From positions 38,421-102,420 of the forward strand of contig NZ_JAMTDQ010000042.1 in NCBI RefSeq assembly GCF_023806635.1: a stretch of DNA of 64,000 nt, given 5' to 3'. Below are positions 55,043-64,000 of this stretch, one piece after another. This stretch comes from Accumulibacter sp. GTDB taxonomy: Bacteria; Pseudomonadota; Gammaproteobacteria; Burkholderiales; Rhodocyclaceae. The translations under genes were made by a program, and so were the position numbers. The first letter of the stretch is position 1; every line of letters starts with the position of its first letter. Under the pieces are notes generated by a model. The model worked only from the letters and a program-made list of their open reading frames with translations, did not search any database and was not told the origin of the DNA.

Positions 55043-56764
55043 CTACGTTGTTGGCCGCCCGCCGGCAGTCACGACGCCTGATGCCGGCACCAGGGCCACT
55101 CCGTACTTGCGCGCGACGCGCTGGTACAGTTCACGTGCCGAGATCACCCGCACATTGCGCATGTCCTTCGCTTGCGCCAACTGCAGGTAACGCATTCCGC
55201 GCCGCGCAAGGTCGGCGTCCCAGCCCTTGCGGTCGAGGAGGGTGAAGATCGCTTTCGTCGCGTTGACCAGGAATTGCAGATTGGGCACCCGCTCCGCGGC
55301 CTCCATCAGCAATCTGACCGAACCTTCGACGTCACCGTTGCGTGCGGCCAGAACGCCGCGGTTGTTCAGTTCGACGATCTCCTTGCCGACTTCGGCCAGC
55401 AGCGCCTGCCCGTCGGCCTCCCGGCCCGCCTTGCTGTAGATGCCCTGCACCTTGGCAATCATGTTGCGATCCTCATGATTCTCGGCAGCCACCCGGCGGA
55501 AGATGTCCCGCGCCTCCTCCTCCTTGCCGGTCGCCAGGCATGCCTGGGCCAGGTCGAGGGTGAGCGCGTGTGACAGCGGTGAGCCCTTGCCCGGTTCGTG
55601 CAGGGACGTGCTCAACTGCAGCGCCTGCTCGATCATTTCGCGGGCTTTGGCCGGGTTGCCTTCCTGGTTGGCGCAGAGCGTCTCCATGACCAGTGCCGCC
55701 AGTTCGCCCTGCCTGCTGCCCCGCCAGTCGCGCCGCAGCTGTGCGGTGATCCTGTGGGCGCCGTCGGTCTGGCCGCGGTCGAGCAGGACTCGGGAGAGGT
55801 TCGTATAGTCGTCGACATTGCTCAGGGTCGAACCGCGCCGACGATCCAGCACCTTGCCATAGGCTTTCTCGGCGGTTGGCAGGTCATTGTTGCGCACCGC
55901 CAGATCACCGACCAGCCGCTGTCTTGATGCATTGTTTGGCGACTTCGCCGCCGCCTGCAGCAACACCGCCTGGGCTTCCGCCAGCTTGCCCATTTCTTCG
56001 CGGACTCCGGCGAGGAGATCGTAGGCGGCGGTGAACTCCGGAAAGTCCTCGACCAGCGACTGCCCCAGGGCTTCGGCGTCAGCCAACTGTTGCTGGTTGC
56101 GGCAGGCGACCGCCAGGCCCATTCGCGCCCAGGGAAGGACCCGCTGCGCAAGCACCTGCTGGTACACCGCCTGCGCTTCTGCAGGACGTCCGAGCACGTT
56201 CAGAATCTCCCCCTTGCAGCGCAGCAGATCCATGAGGAAACCGCTGTCCTGCCCCAGGAGGCGGTCGCAGGCGAGCAGCGCCTGCGCGTAGGCGCCGTTG
56301 TCGAGGTGATCGAAGACGGCGGCCAGGAACTGCTTCTTGTTGATTGCGCGCAGCAAGCGGCCACGCAGTTCGTCCGCCGTAAACGGCTTGATCAGATAAT
56401 CGTCCGGAGCCAGCTCAGCCACCGAAACGACGTTGTGGTAGGTGCGCTCGCTGGTGACGATGATGAAAACGGTGGCCAGTTTCACCAGGTGCTGTTGCCG
56501 CAGTTCGTCCAGCAACTGCTGACCGTCACGTCCATCCTCGAGCCGGTAGTCGGAGAGAATGATGTCGAAACTGTTGGCCTTGACCTGTCGCAGGACCTCC
56601 GCTGATGTGCCGGCGGCATGCACGGTCGTGACGCCGATCGTCGACAGCATCGCCCGCAGCGTGCTGCGTGCATTGGGGTAACGGTCGATCAGCAGCGCAC
56701 GTTTGCGCGCCAGATCCTTGCCCAGCTTGTGCAGTAGCTCAGCGATGGCGTCGGATGGGTTCAT
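55043..56764 (-). CDS. Response regulator with C-terminal TPR domain
   Basis: 573 residues. The N-terminal receiver domain (about 20-140) has phospho-acceptor D72 (DIILSDYRLEDG), T104 and K126 (IKPFTA); only one acidic residue (D28) of the usual pair is seen. From about 150 onward a series of TPR-like helical pairs follows (YAQALLACDRLLG, AEAQAVYQQVLAQ, AEAQAVLLQAAAKSPNN, AKAREMIEQALQL). Such proteins couple a histidine kinase to protein-protein contacts. ATG 56764 is chosen over GTG 56770 because of AAGG at good spacing. No kinase gene is adjacent. Confidence 0.88.
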   Translation of the reverse strand: MNPSDAIAELLHKLGKDLARKRALLIDRYPNARSTLRAMLSTIGVTTVHAAGTSAEVLRQVKANSFDIILSDYRLEDGRDGQQLLDELRQQHLVKLATVFIIVTSERTYHNVVSVAELAPDDYLIKPFTADELRGRLLRAINKKQFLAAVFDHLDNGAYAQALLACDRLLGQDSGFLMDLLRCKGEILNVLGRPAEAQAVYQQVLAQRVLPWARMGLAVACRNQQQLADAEALGQSLVEDFPEFTAAYDLLAGVREEMGKLAEAQAVLLQAAAKSPNNASRQRLVGDLAVRNNDLPTAEKAYGKVLDRRRGSTLSNVDDYTNLSRVLLDRGQTDGAHRITAQLRRDWRGSRQGELAALVMETLCANQEGNPAKAREMIEQALQLSTSLHEPGKGSPLSHALTLDLAQACLATGKEEEARDIFRRVAAENHEDRNMIAKVQGIYSKAGREADGQALLAEVGKEIVELNNRGVLAARNGDVEGSVRLLMEAAERVPNLQFLVNATKAIFTLLDRKGWDADLARRGMRYLQLAQAKDMRNVRVISARELYQRVARKYGVALVPASGVVTAGGRPTT

Positions 56765-56979
56765 GGCCACACCTTACCGGAGACTCCGAGGTGCATCAAG
56801 CACTGCCGGAACTCGGCGCGCGAGCGCATCGGCTGCCTCCCGGCGATTGGCGGAGAGCGGCTCCGGGCCCGCCGACCAGCCGTGTCGCGGCGGTAGATGA
56901 TAAGATACCGCGCTGCACAATTGGTGGTGCGCGGTTCGTATCCCGCTCGCCGCAGGATCGACGGGTCTACAGGAAGGCA

Positions 56980-57759
56980 ATGACCGAACAACAGGCGGAC
57001 AAAGGCTCAATACAGGTCATCGAGCGAATGATGGCGCTGCTCGAAGTTCTGGCCAACCTGCCGGAACCAGCGAGCCTGAAGGCGCTGGCACAGGCCACCG
57101 GCCTACACCCTTCGACCGCGCACCGCATCCTGGCGGCAATGATCGGTTCGGCTCTTGTCGAGCGTCACGACAGCGGCACCTACACGCTAGGAATCCGGCT
57201 GCTCGAACTGGGAAACATCGTCAAGTCGCGCATCAGCATCCGGCAGGTGGCTCTGCCCTGCATGCAGCAACTGCACGAGTCGATCGGCGAGGCGGTCAAC
57301 CTGGGGGTTCGCCACGAGGACGAGATCATCTACGTCGAAAGGACTTCGAGCGGCCGCTCGCTCCTGCGTGTGGTCTATCTGGTTGGCGGGCGTGCTCCCC
57401 TGCACCTGACCTCGGTCGGCAAGCTGTTCCTCGCTGCCGACAGTCCGGCTGACGTGCGCGCGTATGCCCGCCGGACCGGTTTGCCCGGAAAGACCCCGCA
57501 TTCACTGACCCGCCTCGATGCGCTCGAGAGGGAGCTCGACTGGATTCGCCGGCACGGCTTCGCCACCGACAACGAGGAAGCCGAGATCGGCTTGCGCTGC
57601 ATCGCCGCGCCCATCCGCAATGACGAGGGCCACCTCGCCGCCGGACTTTCGGTCTCGGCACCGAGCGAGCGCCACGATCCGGAGTGGGTGGCGCCGATCA
57701 AGGCTACGGCAAGCCGGATCGAACAGGCACTCGGTTATCGTCAGCCGCTGCCGCTGTGA
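56980..57759 (+). CDS. IclR family transcriptional regulator
   Basis: 259 residues. An N-terminal winged helix (SLKALAQATGLHPSTAHRIL and SALVERHDSGTYTLGIRLLELG) is followed by the IclR effector domain with GEAVNLGVRHEDEIIYVERT, LHLTSVGKLFLA and EIGLRCIAAPIRNDEGHL. It binds a small metabolite and usually represses a catabolic operon. The start at 56980 has AGGAAGG just upstream; the open frame extends back to 56668, overlapping the receiver-TPR gene. Its target genes are not evident. Confidence 0.92.
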   Translation: MTEQQADKGSIQVIERMMALLEVLANLPEPASLKALAQATGLHPSTAHRILAAMIGSALVERHDSGTYTLGIRLLELGNIVKSRISIRQVALPCMQQLHESIGEAVNLGVRHEDEIIYVERTSSGRSLLRVVYLVGGRAPLHLTSVGKLFLAADSPADVRAYARRTGLPGKTPHSLTRLDALERELDWIRRHGFATDNEEAEIGLRCIAAPIRNDEGHLAAGLSVSAPSERHDPEWVAPIKATASRIEQALGYRQPLPL

Positions 57760-57887
57760 GCGGACGACGTCCTTCCGGAAGCAGGAGCGGGTGTACGCCG
57801 GCGGCCAGTGAGCTCTCGCAAGGCGCAGGCGATCGAGCTTGGGGCGACGCCTGCTACACTCCTGCCAGGCTGCAATGAGCCCATGCC

Positions 57888-58751
57888 ATGCGCCCCGTAC
57901 CCTCGATGCTGCCCCTTCTTTTCGTCTTCCTCTGGAGCACCGGTTTCATCGGCGCCAAGTTCGGTCTGCCCTACGCGGAACCGTTGAGCTTCCTGCTCGT
58001 CCGCTACCTGCTCGTGCTCGCCCTGATGACCATCCTGGCACTCGTTTCCGGCGCCCCGTGGCCGAGCGGTGGCCGCCAGCTGCTGCATCTCGGCGTTTCC
58101 GGCCTGCTGCTGCACGCGCTCTACCTGGGCGGCGTGTTCATGGCGATCAAGAATGGACTGCCGGCTGGTGTGACGGCCCTGGTCGTCGGCCTGCAACCGC
58201 TGTTGACCGCCGCCGGCGCCGGCTTTCTGCTCGGCGAGCGGGTCGCGCCACGGCAGTGGCTGGGACTGGTCATCGGCCTGGCCGGAGTGGCGCTGGTGGT
58301 GGCGAACAGGATCGGCGATCTGCCGCTGGTCGCGATGCTCCTGCCTGCGATTGCGGCGCTGTTCGGAATCACTGCCGGCACGCTGTATCAGAAGCGCTTC
58401 TGTGCCCACTTCGATCTGCGCAGCGGATCGGTCGTCCAGTTCCTGCCGACGGCGGTCTGCACTGCCGTGGTCGCGTGGTGGACCGAAAGCATGCACATCG
58501 AGTGGACGGCGGAGTTCGTTTTCGCCCTTCTCTGGCTCGTCCTGGTGCTTTCCGTTGGTGCGATCAGCCTCCTCAATCTACTGATTCGCAGCGGTAGCGC
58601 CGTCAATGTCGCCAGTCTTTTCTACCTGACGCCGCCGAGCACGGCGCTGATCGCCTGGCTGGTCTTCGGCGAGACCCTCGGTGCCGTGGCCATCGCGGGC
58701 ATGTTGCTGGCCGTACTCGGGGTGTATCTGGCGCGCTTGCCACCACGATGA
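57888..58751 (+). CDS. EamA (DMT superfamily) transporter
   Basis: 287 residues with about ten membrane segments in two EamA repeats: [20 protein letters not shown] starts the first and [20 protein letters not shown] the second. Members export amino acids or other metabolites. The stop overlaps ruvC by 4 nt (ATGA), which makes it the first gene of the ruv operon here. Substrate unknown. Confidence 0.92.
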   Translation: MRPVPSMLPLLFVFLWSTGFIGAKFGLPYAEPLSFLLVRYLLVLALMTILALVSGAPWPSGGRQLLHLGVSGLLLHALYLGGVFMAIKNGLPAGVTALVVGLQPLLTAAGAGFLLGERVAPRQWLGLVIGLAGVALVVANRIGDLPLVAMLLPAIAALFGITAGTLYQKRFCAHFDLRSGSVVQFLPTAVCTAVVAWWTESMHIEWTAEFVFALLWLVLVLSVGAISLLNLLIRSGSAVNVASLFYLTPPSTALIAWLVFGETLGAVAIAGMLLAVLGVYLARLPPR

Positions 58752-59332
58752 GCGAGACCGGGCTGCCTGCGTTGCGCATCCTGGGCGTGGACCCCGGGTT
58801 GCGCGTCACCGGGTTCGGCGTGATCGAGAAGGTCGGCAGCCGTTTGCGCTACCTCGCCAGCGGCTGCATCCGGACCACGGTCGGCGATTCGCTGCCCACC
58901 CGCCTGGGAACGATCCACACCGGATTGCGCGAGCTGGTGGCGCAGCATCGACCCGACGAGGCAGCGACCGAAATCGTCTTCGTCAACGTCAATCCACAAT
59001 CCACCCTGCTTCTCGGGCAGGCGCGCGGGGCGGCGATCAGCGCCCTGGTCACCAGCGGACTGGCCGTTGCCGAGTACACCGCCCTGCAGGTGAAGCAGGC
59101 GGTGGTCGGCAACGGTCACGCCGACAAGGTGCAGGTGCAACACATGGTGCGTCACCTGTTATCCTTGTCGTCGATGCCGGCTGCCGATGCCGCCGATGCG
59201 CTCGCCTGTGCCATCGCGCACGCGCACGGCGGACACGGACTCGGGCGTCTGGCGGCTGGCAGCCTGCAGGTGCGTGGCGGCCGGTTGATCCTCAGGAAGG
59301 TCGTCGGCAAGAAGGAGGGGGGTGAGCGATGA
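58748..59332 (+). CDS. ruvC: Holliday junction resolvase RuvC
   Basis: 194 residues. [17 protein letters not shown] gives catalytic D15; [20 protein letters not shown] supplies the catalytic Glu, and a C-terminal [14 protein letters not shown] the last acidic pair. It cuts Holliday junctions with RuvAB. It overlaps the EamA gene and ruvA by 4 nt each. The C-terminal tail past the domain is about 30 residues longer and more basic than in short homologues. Confidence 0.97.
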   Translation: MSETGLPALRILGVDPGLRVTGFGVIEKVGSRLRYLASGCIRTTVGDSLPTRLGTIHTGLRELVAQHRPDEAATEIVFVNVNPQSTLLLGQARGAAISALVTSGLAVAEYTALQVKQAVVGNGHADKVQVQHMVRHLLSLSSMPAADAADALACAIAHAHGGHGLGRLAAGSLQVRGGRLILRKVVGKKEGGER

Positions 59333-59904
59333 TCGGCCGGCTGACCGGCGTCTTGTTGGAGAAGAATCCGCCGCAGGTGGTACTCGACGTGCAGGGTGTC
59401 GGCTACGAACTCGACGTGCCGATGAGCACCTTCTACAATCTGCCGGCGAACGGTGACCGGCTGAGCCTGCTGACCCACTTCGTCGTGCGCGAGGACGGGC
59501 ATTTTCTCTACGGGTTTGCCAGTGAAGGCGAGCGACATGCGTTTCGCCAGTTGCTGAAGATTTCGGGCATCGGCGCCCGCCTTGCATTGTCGGTTCTCTC
59601 GGGTCTCTCGGTGGGCGAACTGGCAGCGGCGGTGGCGCAGCAGCAGGTTGGCCGCCTGACGAAGATCCCGGGCATCGGCACCAAGACCGCCGAGCGCCTC
59701 CTGCTCGAGCTGAAGGGCAAGCTCGCCGACGCGCTGCCGAGCAGTACGACCGCGACGGTCGATGCGCATGACGACGTGCTCAATGCCCTGCTGGCTCTGG
59801 GCTACAATGAGCGCGAAGCGGCGGCGGCACTGAAGCAGTTGGCACCCGGCCTCACGACCGCGGATGGCATTCGACAGGCGCTGAAGATGTTGTCAAAGGT
59901 CTGA
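59329..59904 (+). CDS. ruvA: Holliday junction DNA helicase subunit RuvA
   Basis: 191 residues. An N-terminal OB-fold ([20 protein letters not shown]), two helix-hairpin-helix motifs ([18 protein letters not shown] and [20 protein letters not shown]) and a C-terminal RuvB-binding domain ([20 protein letters not shown]) are seen. It binds four-way junctions as a tetramer and loads RuvB. ATGA joins it to ruvC; the next gene begins 7 nt later. Confidence 0.97.
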   Translation: MIGRLTGVLLEKNPPQVVLDVQGVGYELDVPMSTFYNLPANGDRLSLLTHFVVREDGHFLYGFASEGERHAFRQLLKISGIGARLALSVLSGLSVGELAAAVAQQQVGRLTKIPGIGTKTAERLLLELKGKLADALPSSTTATVDAHDDVLNALLALGYNEREAAAALKQLAPGLTTADGIRQALKMLSKV

Positions 59905-59911
59905 ATCGACG

Positions 59912-60991
59912 ATGAATCCGAGCCACAAGCAGCTTCTGCAGATCGCCCTCGTCGCCTTGCTGCTGACCGGCTGCATCGCCGTGCTCCTGCCCTTCACCGG
60001 CACGCTGCTCTTCGCCGTCGTCATCTGCATCGTCACCCTGCCAATTCGCAACCGGCTCCTGTGGCTTTGTCGCGGACGCAGCAATCTGGCGGCGCTGCTG
60101 GTCTCGATCCTGCTCCTGCTGCTCCTCGTCGCGCCGGTCGCACTGCTCTCCGGGTCGATTGCCGACGGCATCGAACTTGCCATCCGCTATCTCAAACCGC
60201 TGCTGGAGAATGGCCTGCCGGTGGAACCACCGAGCTGGCTGGCGACGCTGCCCCTCGTCGGGCGCGATGCCGCCGACTACTGGCAGAAGCTGGTGGCCAG
60301 CCGTGAGGAGATGAACAATCTCCTGCACCAGTTCGTCGAGCCGACCCGCAACCTGGCCCTGGCGACCGCGGCACTGCTGGCACAGGGACTGCTTCAGTTG
60401 CTGCTGGTCATCTTCTTCGTCTTCTTCATCTTCCGCGATGCACACATCTACGCCGACGCGCTGCATGTCGGCAGCCGGACACTTGCCGGCGACCTCGGCG
60501 AGCGCATGCTGGCGCTGGTCGAGGGAACGGTGACGGGAGTCATGGTCGGTATCGTCGGCACCGCCGCAGCGCAGGCGGTGGTGGCGATGATCGGCTTCCT
60601 CATTGCCGGCGTTCCCGGTGTCCTGATCCTGACGGTCGCCATGTTCTTCCTGTCGATGGTGCCGGTGATCGGCGGCACCCTGATCTGGATGGGCGCCGCC
60701 ATCTGGCTCTACAGCGAGGGGCAGACTGGCTGGGCGGTGTTCATGGTATTGTGGGGGATGTTCGGGATCAGCGGCGTCGACAACTTCATCAAACCCATCC
60801 TCATTTCGCGCAGTTCGAGCCTGCCATTGCTGCTGATCGTCGTCGGGGTGTTTGGTGGTGTGCTGGTCTTCGGCTTCATCGGGTTGTTTCTCGGTCCGAC
60901 CCTGCTGGCGCTTGGTCAGGTCCTGATCCGTGAATGGCTGGCACACGCCGCTGCGCGATCGGTTGCGGCGGATCAGGGTCTGCCGCAATGA
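59912..60991 (+). CDS. AI-2E family transporter (PerM-like)
   Basis: 359 residues with about eight membrane segments. An N-terminal pair, a soluble segment ([20 protein letters not shown]), and the C-terminal cluster [40 protein letters not shown] and [19 protein letters not shown] are those of the AI-2E/PerM family. It sits between ruvA and ruvB and overlaps ruvB by 4 nt. Role unknown; some members export small molecules or ions. Confidence 0.9.
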   Translation: MNPSHKQLLQIALVALLLTGCIAVLLPFTGTLLFAVVICIVTLPIRNRLLWLCRGRSNLAALLVSILLLLLLVAPVALLSGSIADGIELAIRYLKPLLENGLPVEPPSWLATLPLVGRDAADYWQKLVASREEMNNLLHQFVEPTRNLALATAALLAQGLLQLLLVIFFVFFIFRDAHIYADALHVGSRTLAGDLGERMLALVEGTVTGVMVGIVGTAAAQAVVAMIGFLIAGVPGVLILTVAMFFLSMVPVIGGTLIWMGAAIWLYSEGQTGWAVFMVLWGMFGISGVDNFIKPILISRSSSLPLLLIVVGVFGGVLVFGFIGLFLGPTLLALGQVLIREWLAHAAARSVAADQGLPQ

Positions 60992-62052
60992 TCGAGACCG
61001 AAGACCTCTCGGCGCTTCCGCTGGCACGACTGGTGTCCGCCGCCTCGACCTCGTCCCAGGAAGAGGCCATCGAGCGCGCGCTGCGTCCGCGACGCCTGGC
61101 CGACTACGTCGGCCAGGCGAAGATCCGCGAGCAACTGACGATCTTCATCGAGGCGGCGAAGAAACGCAGCGACACGCTCGATCACGTCCTGCTCTTCGGC
61201 CCACCGGGCCTCGGCAAGACGACGCTGGCACACATCATCGCCGCCGAAATGGGCGTCAACCTGCGCTCGACCTCCGGCCCGGTGCTCGAACGAGCCGGGG
61301 ATCTCGCGGCCATCCTGACCAACCTCGAGCCGCGCGATGTCCTGTTCATCGACGAGATCCACCGCCTGTCGCCGGTCGTCGAGGAGATCCTCTACCCCGC
61401 CCTGGAGGACTTCCAGATCGACATCATGATCGGCGAGGGCCCTGCGGCGCGCTCGGTCAAGCTCGACCTGCCGCCGTTCACGCTGGTTGGCGCGACGACG
61501 CGCGCCGGCATGCTGACCAACCCCCTGCGTGACCGTTTCGGCATCGTCGCCCGACTGGAGTTCTACACCCCCGAGGAGCTGAGCCTGATCGTCGCCCGCT
61601 CGTCGCAGCTGCTCAAGGTTCCTGCCGACGCAGCGGGTGCGCTGGAAATCGCCCGCCGCTCGCGCGGCACACCACGGATCGCCAACCGCCTGTTGCGGCG
61701 GGTACGCGATTTCGCCGAGGTGCGGGCATCCGGCCACATCACGCTGGAGGTGGCCGACGCGGCGCTGCTGCTCCTCGAAGTGGACCACGGTGGTCTCGAT
61801 GTGATGGACCGCAAGCTGCTGTCGGCAGTCATCGACAAGTTCGCCGGCGGGCCGGTGGGGGTCGACAACCTGGCGGCGGCAATCGGCGAAGCGCGCGACA
61901 CGATCGAGGATGTGCTCGAACCGTTCCTGATCCAGCAGGGCTTCCTGCAGCGCACGCCGCGGGGCCGCGTCGCCACGCCGGCGGTCTACCGGCATCTCGG
62001 CCTGACCATCCCGGGCGAGCAGCGGCAGGGCGCACTCTGGCAGGTACCCTGA
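60988..62052 (+). CDS. ruvB: Holliday junction DNA helicase RuvB
   Basis: 354 residues. AAA+ ATPase: [19 protein letters not shown], Walker [10 protein letters not shown], Walker [11 protein letters not shown], sensor GATTRAG, arginine-finger region [13 protein letters not shown] and the winged C-domain ending [15 protein letters not shown]. It forms the hexameric motor of branch migration. The ATG at 60988 overlaps the AI-2E transporter stop; the open frame extends back to 60934 with no homology. Confidence 0.97.
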   Translation: MIETEDLSALPLARLVSAASTSSQEEAIERALRPRRLADYVGQAKIREQLTIFIEAAKKRSDTLDHVLLFGPPGLGKTTLAHIIAAEMGVNLRSTSGPVLERAGDLAAILTNLEPRDVLFIDEIHRLSPVVEEILYPALEDFQIDIMIGEGPAARSVKLDLPPFTLVGATTRAGMLTNPLRDRFGIVARLEFYTPEELSLIVARSSQLLKVPADAAGALEIARRSRGTPRIANRLLRRVRDFAEVRASGHITLEVADAALLLLEVDHGGLDVMDRKLLSAVIDKFAGGPVGVDNLAAAIGEARDTIEDVLEPFLIQQGFLQRTPRGRVATPAVYRHLGLTIPGEQRQGALWQVP

Positions 62053-62121
62053 GCGTGGGCTGATGCGGTCACAATCACTTACACTCGCCCACAGGGTGCT
62101 ACCGTAGAATCGCGGCCGGCC

Positions 62122-62562
62122 ATGGACCACGAGCGGAAACCGACTTTTACCTGCGCGGTGCGCATCTACTACGAAGACACCGATGCCGGCGGGCTGGTGT
62201 ACTACGCCAATTACCTGAAGTATCTGGAGCGCTGCCGTACCGAATGGCTGCGCGCGGCCGGTTACCGGCAAGCCGACCTGCTGCGCGACCCGGGCATCGC
62301 CTTCGTCGTCCGCAAGCTCACGGTCGAGTATCTCAGGCCGGCACGGTTGGACGACGAGTTGATCGTCGGCCTCGAAGTGGAGCGGATCAGTCGGGCCCAA
62401 GTCTTCTTTCGGCAGCACATCCGGCGCGCCGGGGAAGGTGGCGACCGATCCTCGCTGGATCTGATCCACGCCGCCGTGCACATCGTCTGTGTGCATGCGG
62501 GCCGGATGAGAGCGGTATCGATCCCTGCAATTCTGCGCAACAAGATGGAAGCACTGCAATGA
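62122..62562 (+). CDS. ybgC: Tol-Pal-associated acyl-CoA thioesterase YbgC
   Basis: 146 residues. Hotdog-fold thioesterase with YYEDTDAGGLVYYANYLKYL; the Asp of the DTDAGG segment is the catalytic residue. RCRTEWLRAAGY and VEYLRPARLDDELIVG follow. It hydrolyses acyl-CoAs and is regularly found ahead of tolQ. The stop overlaps the tolQ start by 4 nt. A 69-nt gap separates it from ruvB. Confidence 0.94.
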   Translation: MDHERKPTFTCAVRIYYEDTDAGGLVYYANYLKYLERCRTEWLRAAGYRQADLLRDPGIAFVVRKLTVEYLRPARLDDELIVGLEVERISRAQVFFRQHIRRAGEGGDRSSLDLIHAAVHIVCVHAGRMRAVSIPAILRNKMEALQ

Positions 62563-63236
62563 ATGTCTCGCAAGACCTGTCGATCCTGCACCTGATCCTC
62601 AACGCCAGCGCTGTCGTGCAGGCCGTGATGCTGCTGCTCGCCGGCGTCTCGTTCATGTCGTGGTACTACATCTTCCGCAAGTGGTTCACCGTCAAGGCTG
62701 CGCGCGCACAGACCGAGCAGTTCGAGCGCGACTTCTGGAGTGGTGGCGACCTCAACAGTCTCTACCAGAGCGCGATCAACGATCGCCACAGCACGGGCAG
62801 CATGGAGCGCATCTTCGAATCCGGCTTTCGTGAGTTCACCAAATTGCGCAGCCAGAAGAACCTCGATCCGAAGGACGTCATCGACGGCTCGCGACGCGCC
62901 ATGCGCGCCACGTATCAGCGCGAGATGGACAGCATCGACTCGCATCTCGCCTTCCTCGCCTCGGTCGGTTCGGTCAGTCCGTATGTCGGCCTGTTCGGCA
63001 CCGTCTGGGGCATCATGCACTCGTTCCGCGGTCTGTCGAACGTTGGCCAGGCGACGCTGGCAGCGGTGGCACCGGGGATCGCCGAGGCGCTGGTGGCGAC
63101 GGCCATCGGCCTCTTCGCAGCGATTCCGGCAGTCGTTGCCTACAACCGCTTTGCGCACGAGATCGACCGCCTGTCGTCGCGCTTCGAGTCGTTCATGGAA
63201 GAGTTCTCGAACATCCTGCAGCGGCAGATGAGGTAG
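62559..63236 (+). CDS. tolQ: Tol-Pal system inner-membrane protein TolQ
   Basis: 225 residues with three membrane segments (about 14-36, 130-155 and 168-195). GVSFMSWYYIFRKWF, FLASVGSVSPYVGLFGTVWG and ALVATAIGLFAAIPAVVAYN are diagnostic of TolQ. It forms the proton-driven motor with TolR that energises TolA and maintains the outer membrane during division. The ATG at 62559 overlaps ybgC, and tolR begins 4 nt after its stop. Confidence 0.96.
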   Translation: MNVSQDLSILHLILNASAVVQAVMLLLAGVSFMSWYYIFRKWFTVKAARAQTEQFERDFWSGGDLNSLYQSAINDRHSTGSMERIFESGFREFTKLRSQKNLDPKDVIDGSRRAMRATYQREMDSIDSHLAFLASVGSVSPYVGLFGTVWGIMHSFRGLSNVGQATLAAVAPGIAEALVATAIGLFAAIPAVVAYNRFAHEIDRLSSRFESFMEEFSNILQRQMR

Positions 63237-63240
63237 AGCC

Positions 63241-63645
63241 ATGCGTTCCCGTCGCCTGAAGAACGAGATCAACGTCGTCCCCTACATCGACGTCATGCTG
63301 GTGCTGCTGGTCATCTTCATGGTGACGGCACCGATGATGACCACCGCCAGCATCGACGTGCCGTCCGTCGGCAAGGCTGCACAACCGCCGGTCGAGGCGC
63401 TGCAGGTGATCGTCCGCGCCGACCGGACGCTGGCGCTGCTGGCTCCCGGCAAGAGCGAACGACCGCTGAGCCGGAGCGAACTGGTGCAGGAGATCGCCAG
63501 CGCGCAGCGCCGGAATCCGGAGCAGGCGGTGCTCATCGCCGGTGACAGGAACGTCCGCTACCAGGCGGTCCTTGAAGTGATGGACGATCTCCAGCGGCAG
63601 CAGGTCAAACGCATCGGCCTCCTCGTGCAGCCCTCCGACAGGTGA
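63241..63645 (+). CDS. tolR: Tol-Pal system protein TolR
   Basis: 134 residues. One N-terminal membrane segment, NVVPYIDVMLVLLVIFMVTA, carries D17, the essential proton-conducting Asp, and is followed by the periplasmic ExbD/TolR domain (VEALQVIVRADRTLALL, ending RIGLLVQPSDR). It pairs with TolQ. A tolA start follows 11 nt downstream. Confidence 0.96.
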   Translation: MRSRRLKNEINVVPYIDVMLVLLVIFMVTAPMMTTASIDVPSVGKAAQPPVEALQVIVRADRTLALLAPGKSERPLSRSELVQEIASAQRRNPEQAVLIAGDRNVRYQAVLEVMDDLQRQQVKRIGLLVQPSDR

Positions 63646-63656
63646 GTCGCTGAGCT

Positions 63657-64000
63657 GTGGAAGCGGTTCAGACCTTGCCGCGGATGCCGCCGGATGAGCC
63701 GGCGAAGTGGCCGTCCCTCGCCCTTTCCGCGGCCGTCCACCTGTTGCTCCTGGGTGCGCTGTTCCTCGGCGTGCAGTGGAAGAGCAAGGTGCCGGCGACG
63801 GTCGAAGTCGAGGTCTGGCGTGCCGCACCGGCGCCCCCGTTGAGCGCGCAGCCCGAGCCGAGGCCGGAACCCAGGCCGGCAACACCGAAGGCCGAAGCCA
63901 AACCCGAGCCCAGACCCGAGCCGAAGCCGCCAGCGAAGCCTGAGCCGAAGCCTGAGCCGAAGCCTGAGCCGAAGCCTGAGCCGAAGCCTGAGCCGAAGCC
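63657..64000 (+). CDS. tolA: TolA, partial (cut by the right edge)
   Basis: The first 114 codons are in the window. After a short cytoplasmic segment, [20 protein letters not shown] is the single membrane helix, and the rest is a Pro/Lys/Glu-rich start of the periplasmic domain. The start is GTG 63657 (a stop lies 6 nt before it in frame); ATG 63684 is also possible but lacks a ribosome site. It follows tolR by 11 nt in the standard order. The chain continues past the window in a KPEP repeat. Confidence 0.85.
   Translation, partial: MEAVQTLPRMPPDEPAKWPSLALSAAVHLLLLGALFLGVQWKSKVPATVEVEVWRAAPAPPLSAQPEPRPEPRPATPKAEAKPEPRPEPKPPAKPEPKPEPKPEPKPEPKPEPK
63935..64000 (+). repeat. 12-bp tandem repeat in tolA (KPEP units)
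   Basis: Five identical copies of GAAGCCTGAGCC and half a sixth run to the window edge, encoding KPEP repeats. The identity of the units suggests recent slippage-driven expansion; the total number is not visible. Confidence 0.9.

Noticed and set aside
1-64000. tRNA, rRNA, CRISPR array, insertion sequence or prophage
   Set aside because: No cloverleaf, direct-repeat array, transposase, integrase or flanking inverted repeats were recognised by eye.

Overview
The window is GC-rich, densely packed and looks betaproteobacterial. The ruvC-ruvA-ruvB-ybgC-tolQRA order, the methylmalonyl-CoA/propionyl-CoA carboxylase operon and a fused LivM-LivG transporter gene fit Rhodocyclales, possibly near 'Candidatus Accumulibacter'. 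That placement is an inference from gene content. I see no rRNA, tRNA, CRISPR, integrase or insertion sequence.

Layout. (1) 1-8102: a GntR/FCD regulator and a crotonase (cut by the left edge) diverge from a plus-strand propionate module: methylmalonyl-CoA mutase, its G-protein chaperone MeaB, and propionyl-CoA carboxylase beta and alpha. The module ends in a clear hairpin terminator. It interconverts propionyl-CoA and succinyl-CoA. (2) 8103-10563: two stretches without genes around a membrane-bound adenylate cyclase, then a small DUF1622 membrane protein. (3) 10657-46784: about 36 kb on the minus strand forming a surface-polysaccharide locus. It holds nucleotide-sugar synthesis (RmlA; the WbpB/WbpD/WbpE/WbpI set for a 2,3-diacetamido uronic acid; four SDR epimerases; a second sugar aminotransferase), three AsnB-type amidotransferases, a modification cassette (formyltransferase-GNAT fusion, WbqC protein, deacetylase-like protein, methyltransferase, ATP-grasp ligase, phosphoesterase), several glycosyltransferases, and an ABC exporter with one permease and two Wzt-like ATPases. 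(4) 46975-53401: a Tam-like methyltransferase, a TSUP permease and a branched-chain-amino-acid-type ABC importer. (5) 53460-57759: a TerB-like protein, a CbbR-type LysR regulator, a receiver-TPR protein and an IclR regulator. (6) 57888-64000: an EamA exporter, ruvC, ruvA, an AI-2E permease, ruvB, ybgC, tolQ, tolR and the start of tolA.

Most interesting region. The polysaccharide locus combines diacetamido-uronate synthesis, three glutamine-dependent amidotransferases, formyl-, acetyl- and methyl-transfer enzymes and Wzt-type ATPases with C-terminal domains. This recalls the Bordetella wlb/wbm logic, in which a uronamide polymer carries a modified end cap and leaves through an ABC transporter. 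It also holds two copies of a poorly described glycosyltransferase-like module, one free-standing and one fused to a second glycosyltransferase. WbpA, RmlBCD and an initiating sugar-phosphate transferase are not in the window, so the pathway as seen here is incomplete.
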